From an uncultured Variovorax sp. (GTDB taxonomy: Bacteria; Pseudomonadota; Gammaproteobacteria; Burkholderiales; Burkholderiaceae_C): a stretch of 5,416 nucleotides of DNA. The number at the start of each line of letters is the position of its first letter. Position 1 is the stretch's first letter. The stretch lies in the NCBI GenBank assembly GCA_903872875.1, contig CAIQMJ010000715.1, forward strand, positions 1 to 5,416, in the 5' to 3' direction. Below, piece by piece: positions 5,287-5,416 of this stretch. The notes beneath the pieces are model-generated. The model searched no databases and was not told the DNA's origin. It saw nothing but the letters and a program-made list of their open reading frames with translations. Both the position numbers and the translations under genes were made by a program.

Positions 5287-5331
5287 AGCAAAGTTGTAAT
5301 GTCGCAATCCAGCAAAGTTCAAATGTCGCAA
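5287..5331 (+). repeat. Two tandem 21-nt direct repeats at the IS end
   Basis: Copies at 5287-5307 and 5311-5331 share AGCAAAGTT..AATGTCGCAA, differing only at two adjacent bases (GT against CA). The period is 24 bp. The word TGTCGCAAAGT in the second copy runs on toward 5335. They are probably transposase-binding sites. Confidence 0.85.
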
Positions 5332-5356
5332 AGTCGGCTGCCCCGAGCTCCGAGGC

Positions 5357-5416
5357 ATGGCCATGGCGACACCTGCTGCGACGATCACGATGACGATGCG
5401 CGAAGCCGATCGGCTC
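5357..5416 (+). CDS. Transposase N-terminus, partial (runs off the window)
   Basis: The open frame from ATG 5357 reads MAMATPAATITMTMREADRL to the last base of the window. CGAGG precedes the ATG almost directly. ATG codons at 5363, 5390 and 5396 in the same frame are alternative starts. The segment MTMREADRL resembles the start of ISNCY/IS1202-type transposases, where a helix-turn-helix follows. Only 20 codons are visible, so the call leans on the repeats just upstream. Confidence 0.5.
   Translation, partial: MAMATPAATITMTMREADRL

Larger units (their letters stand above)
5281..5416 (+). mobile_element. Left end of a second insertion sequence (IS1202/ISNCY-like), cut by window edge
   Basis: After an AT-rich stretch (5247-5280), TGTGGGAGC at 5281 begins a block with two tandem copies of a 21-nt repeat, followed by the start of an open frame resembling the N-terminus of ISNCY/IS1202-type transposases. 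Terminal direct repeats that bind transposase are usual in such ends. The exact left boundary and the target duplication cannot be set without the right end. The family name comes from recognition of the repeat words and of MTMREADRL. Confidence 0.55.

Noticed and set aside
5287..5331. Tandem 21-nt repeats considered as a CRISPR array or iterons.
   Set aside because: Only two copies with a 3-nt gap and no spacers. They sit directly upstream of a transposase-like start, which fits an IS end better.

Overview
The window is GC-rich DNA with strongly GC-biased third codon positions, apart from a few AT-rich promoter and insertion-site patches. Codon style, an IS481-type element with CTAG at its borders, and an IclR/HxlR/SDR/GNAT gene mix all point to a beta-proteobacterium (Burkholderiales-like: Comamonadaceae, Burkholderia or Bordetella relatives). 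That assignment is inference; there is no rRNA or other marker. It reads as an accessory, rearranged segment, with four intact chromosomal-type genes set among gene remnants and two insertion sequences.

Layout. 1-45 (-) is the apparent first 15 codons of a gene running off the left edge. It diverges from an IclR-family regulator (282-1067, +), and the gap between them carries a cluster of TCCG/CGGA half-sites (74-109). Next comes a minus-strand fossil operon, read right to left. It has the last ~48 codons of a phosphoketolase (2397-2253), an intact Pat-like GNAT acetyltransferase (2174-1584) and a universal stress protein pseudogene (1573-1199). The phosphoketolase fragment is cut off exactly at the left end of an IS481-family element (2398-3426), whose transposase has a +1 frameshift at a CCCC run and a 38-bp perfect palindrome in its helix-turn-helix coding region. 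The right end of the IS abuts the stop codon of a frameshifted dihydrofolate-reductase/RibD-like gene (3977-3427, -). That gene lies 40 bp downstream of an HxlR-family regulator (4386-4018, -). An 82-bp divergent promoter region, holding a TTGACA -35 box and a perfect 7+1+7 palindrome, separates HxlR from a classical SDR oxidoreductase (4469-5218, +). At the right edge, tandem 21-nt repeats and the first codons of a transposase mark the start of a second insertion sequence (IS1202/ISNCY-like).

How the parts work together. Two small regulator-target modules are visible: IclR with its divergent gene, and HxlR with the reductase-like gene plus the divergent SDR. The HxlR/SDR pair looks like a compact, self-contained redox or electrophile-response switch. 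The central third records IS-driven rearrangement: the 6-bp borders of the IS481 element do not match, and a phosphoketolase fragment sits on one side and a reductase gene on the other. This suggests recombination between two IS copies.

Caution: about eight apparent single-base indels fall between positions 1247 and 3933, while IclR, GNAT, HxlR and SDR are clean. Either the locus is decaying or this stretch contains sequencing errors. I found no obviously new biological system; the most interesting points are the IS-bounded rearrangement, the shared CTAG stop codon, the palindrome and the HxlR operator.
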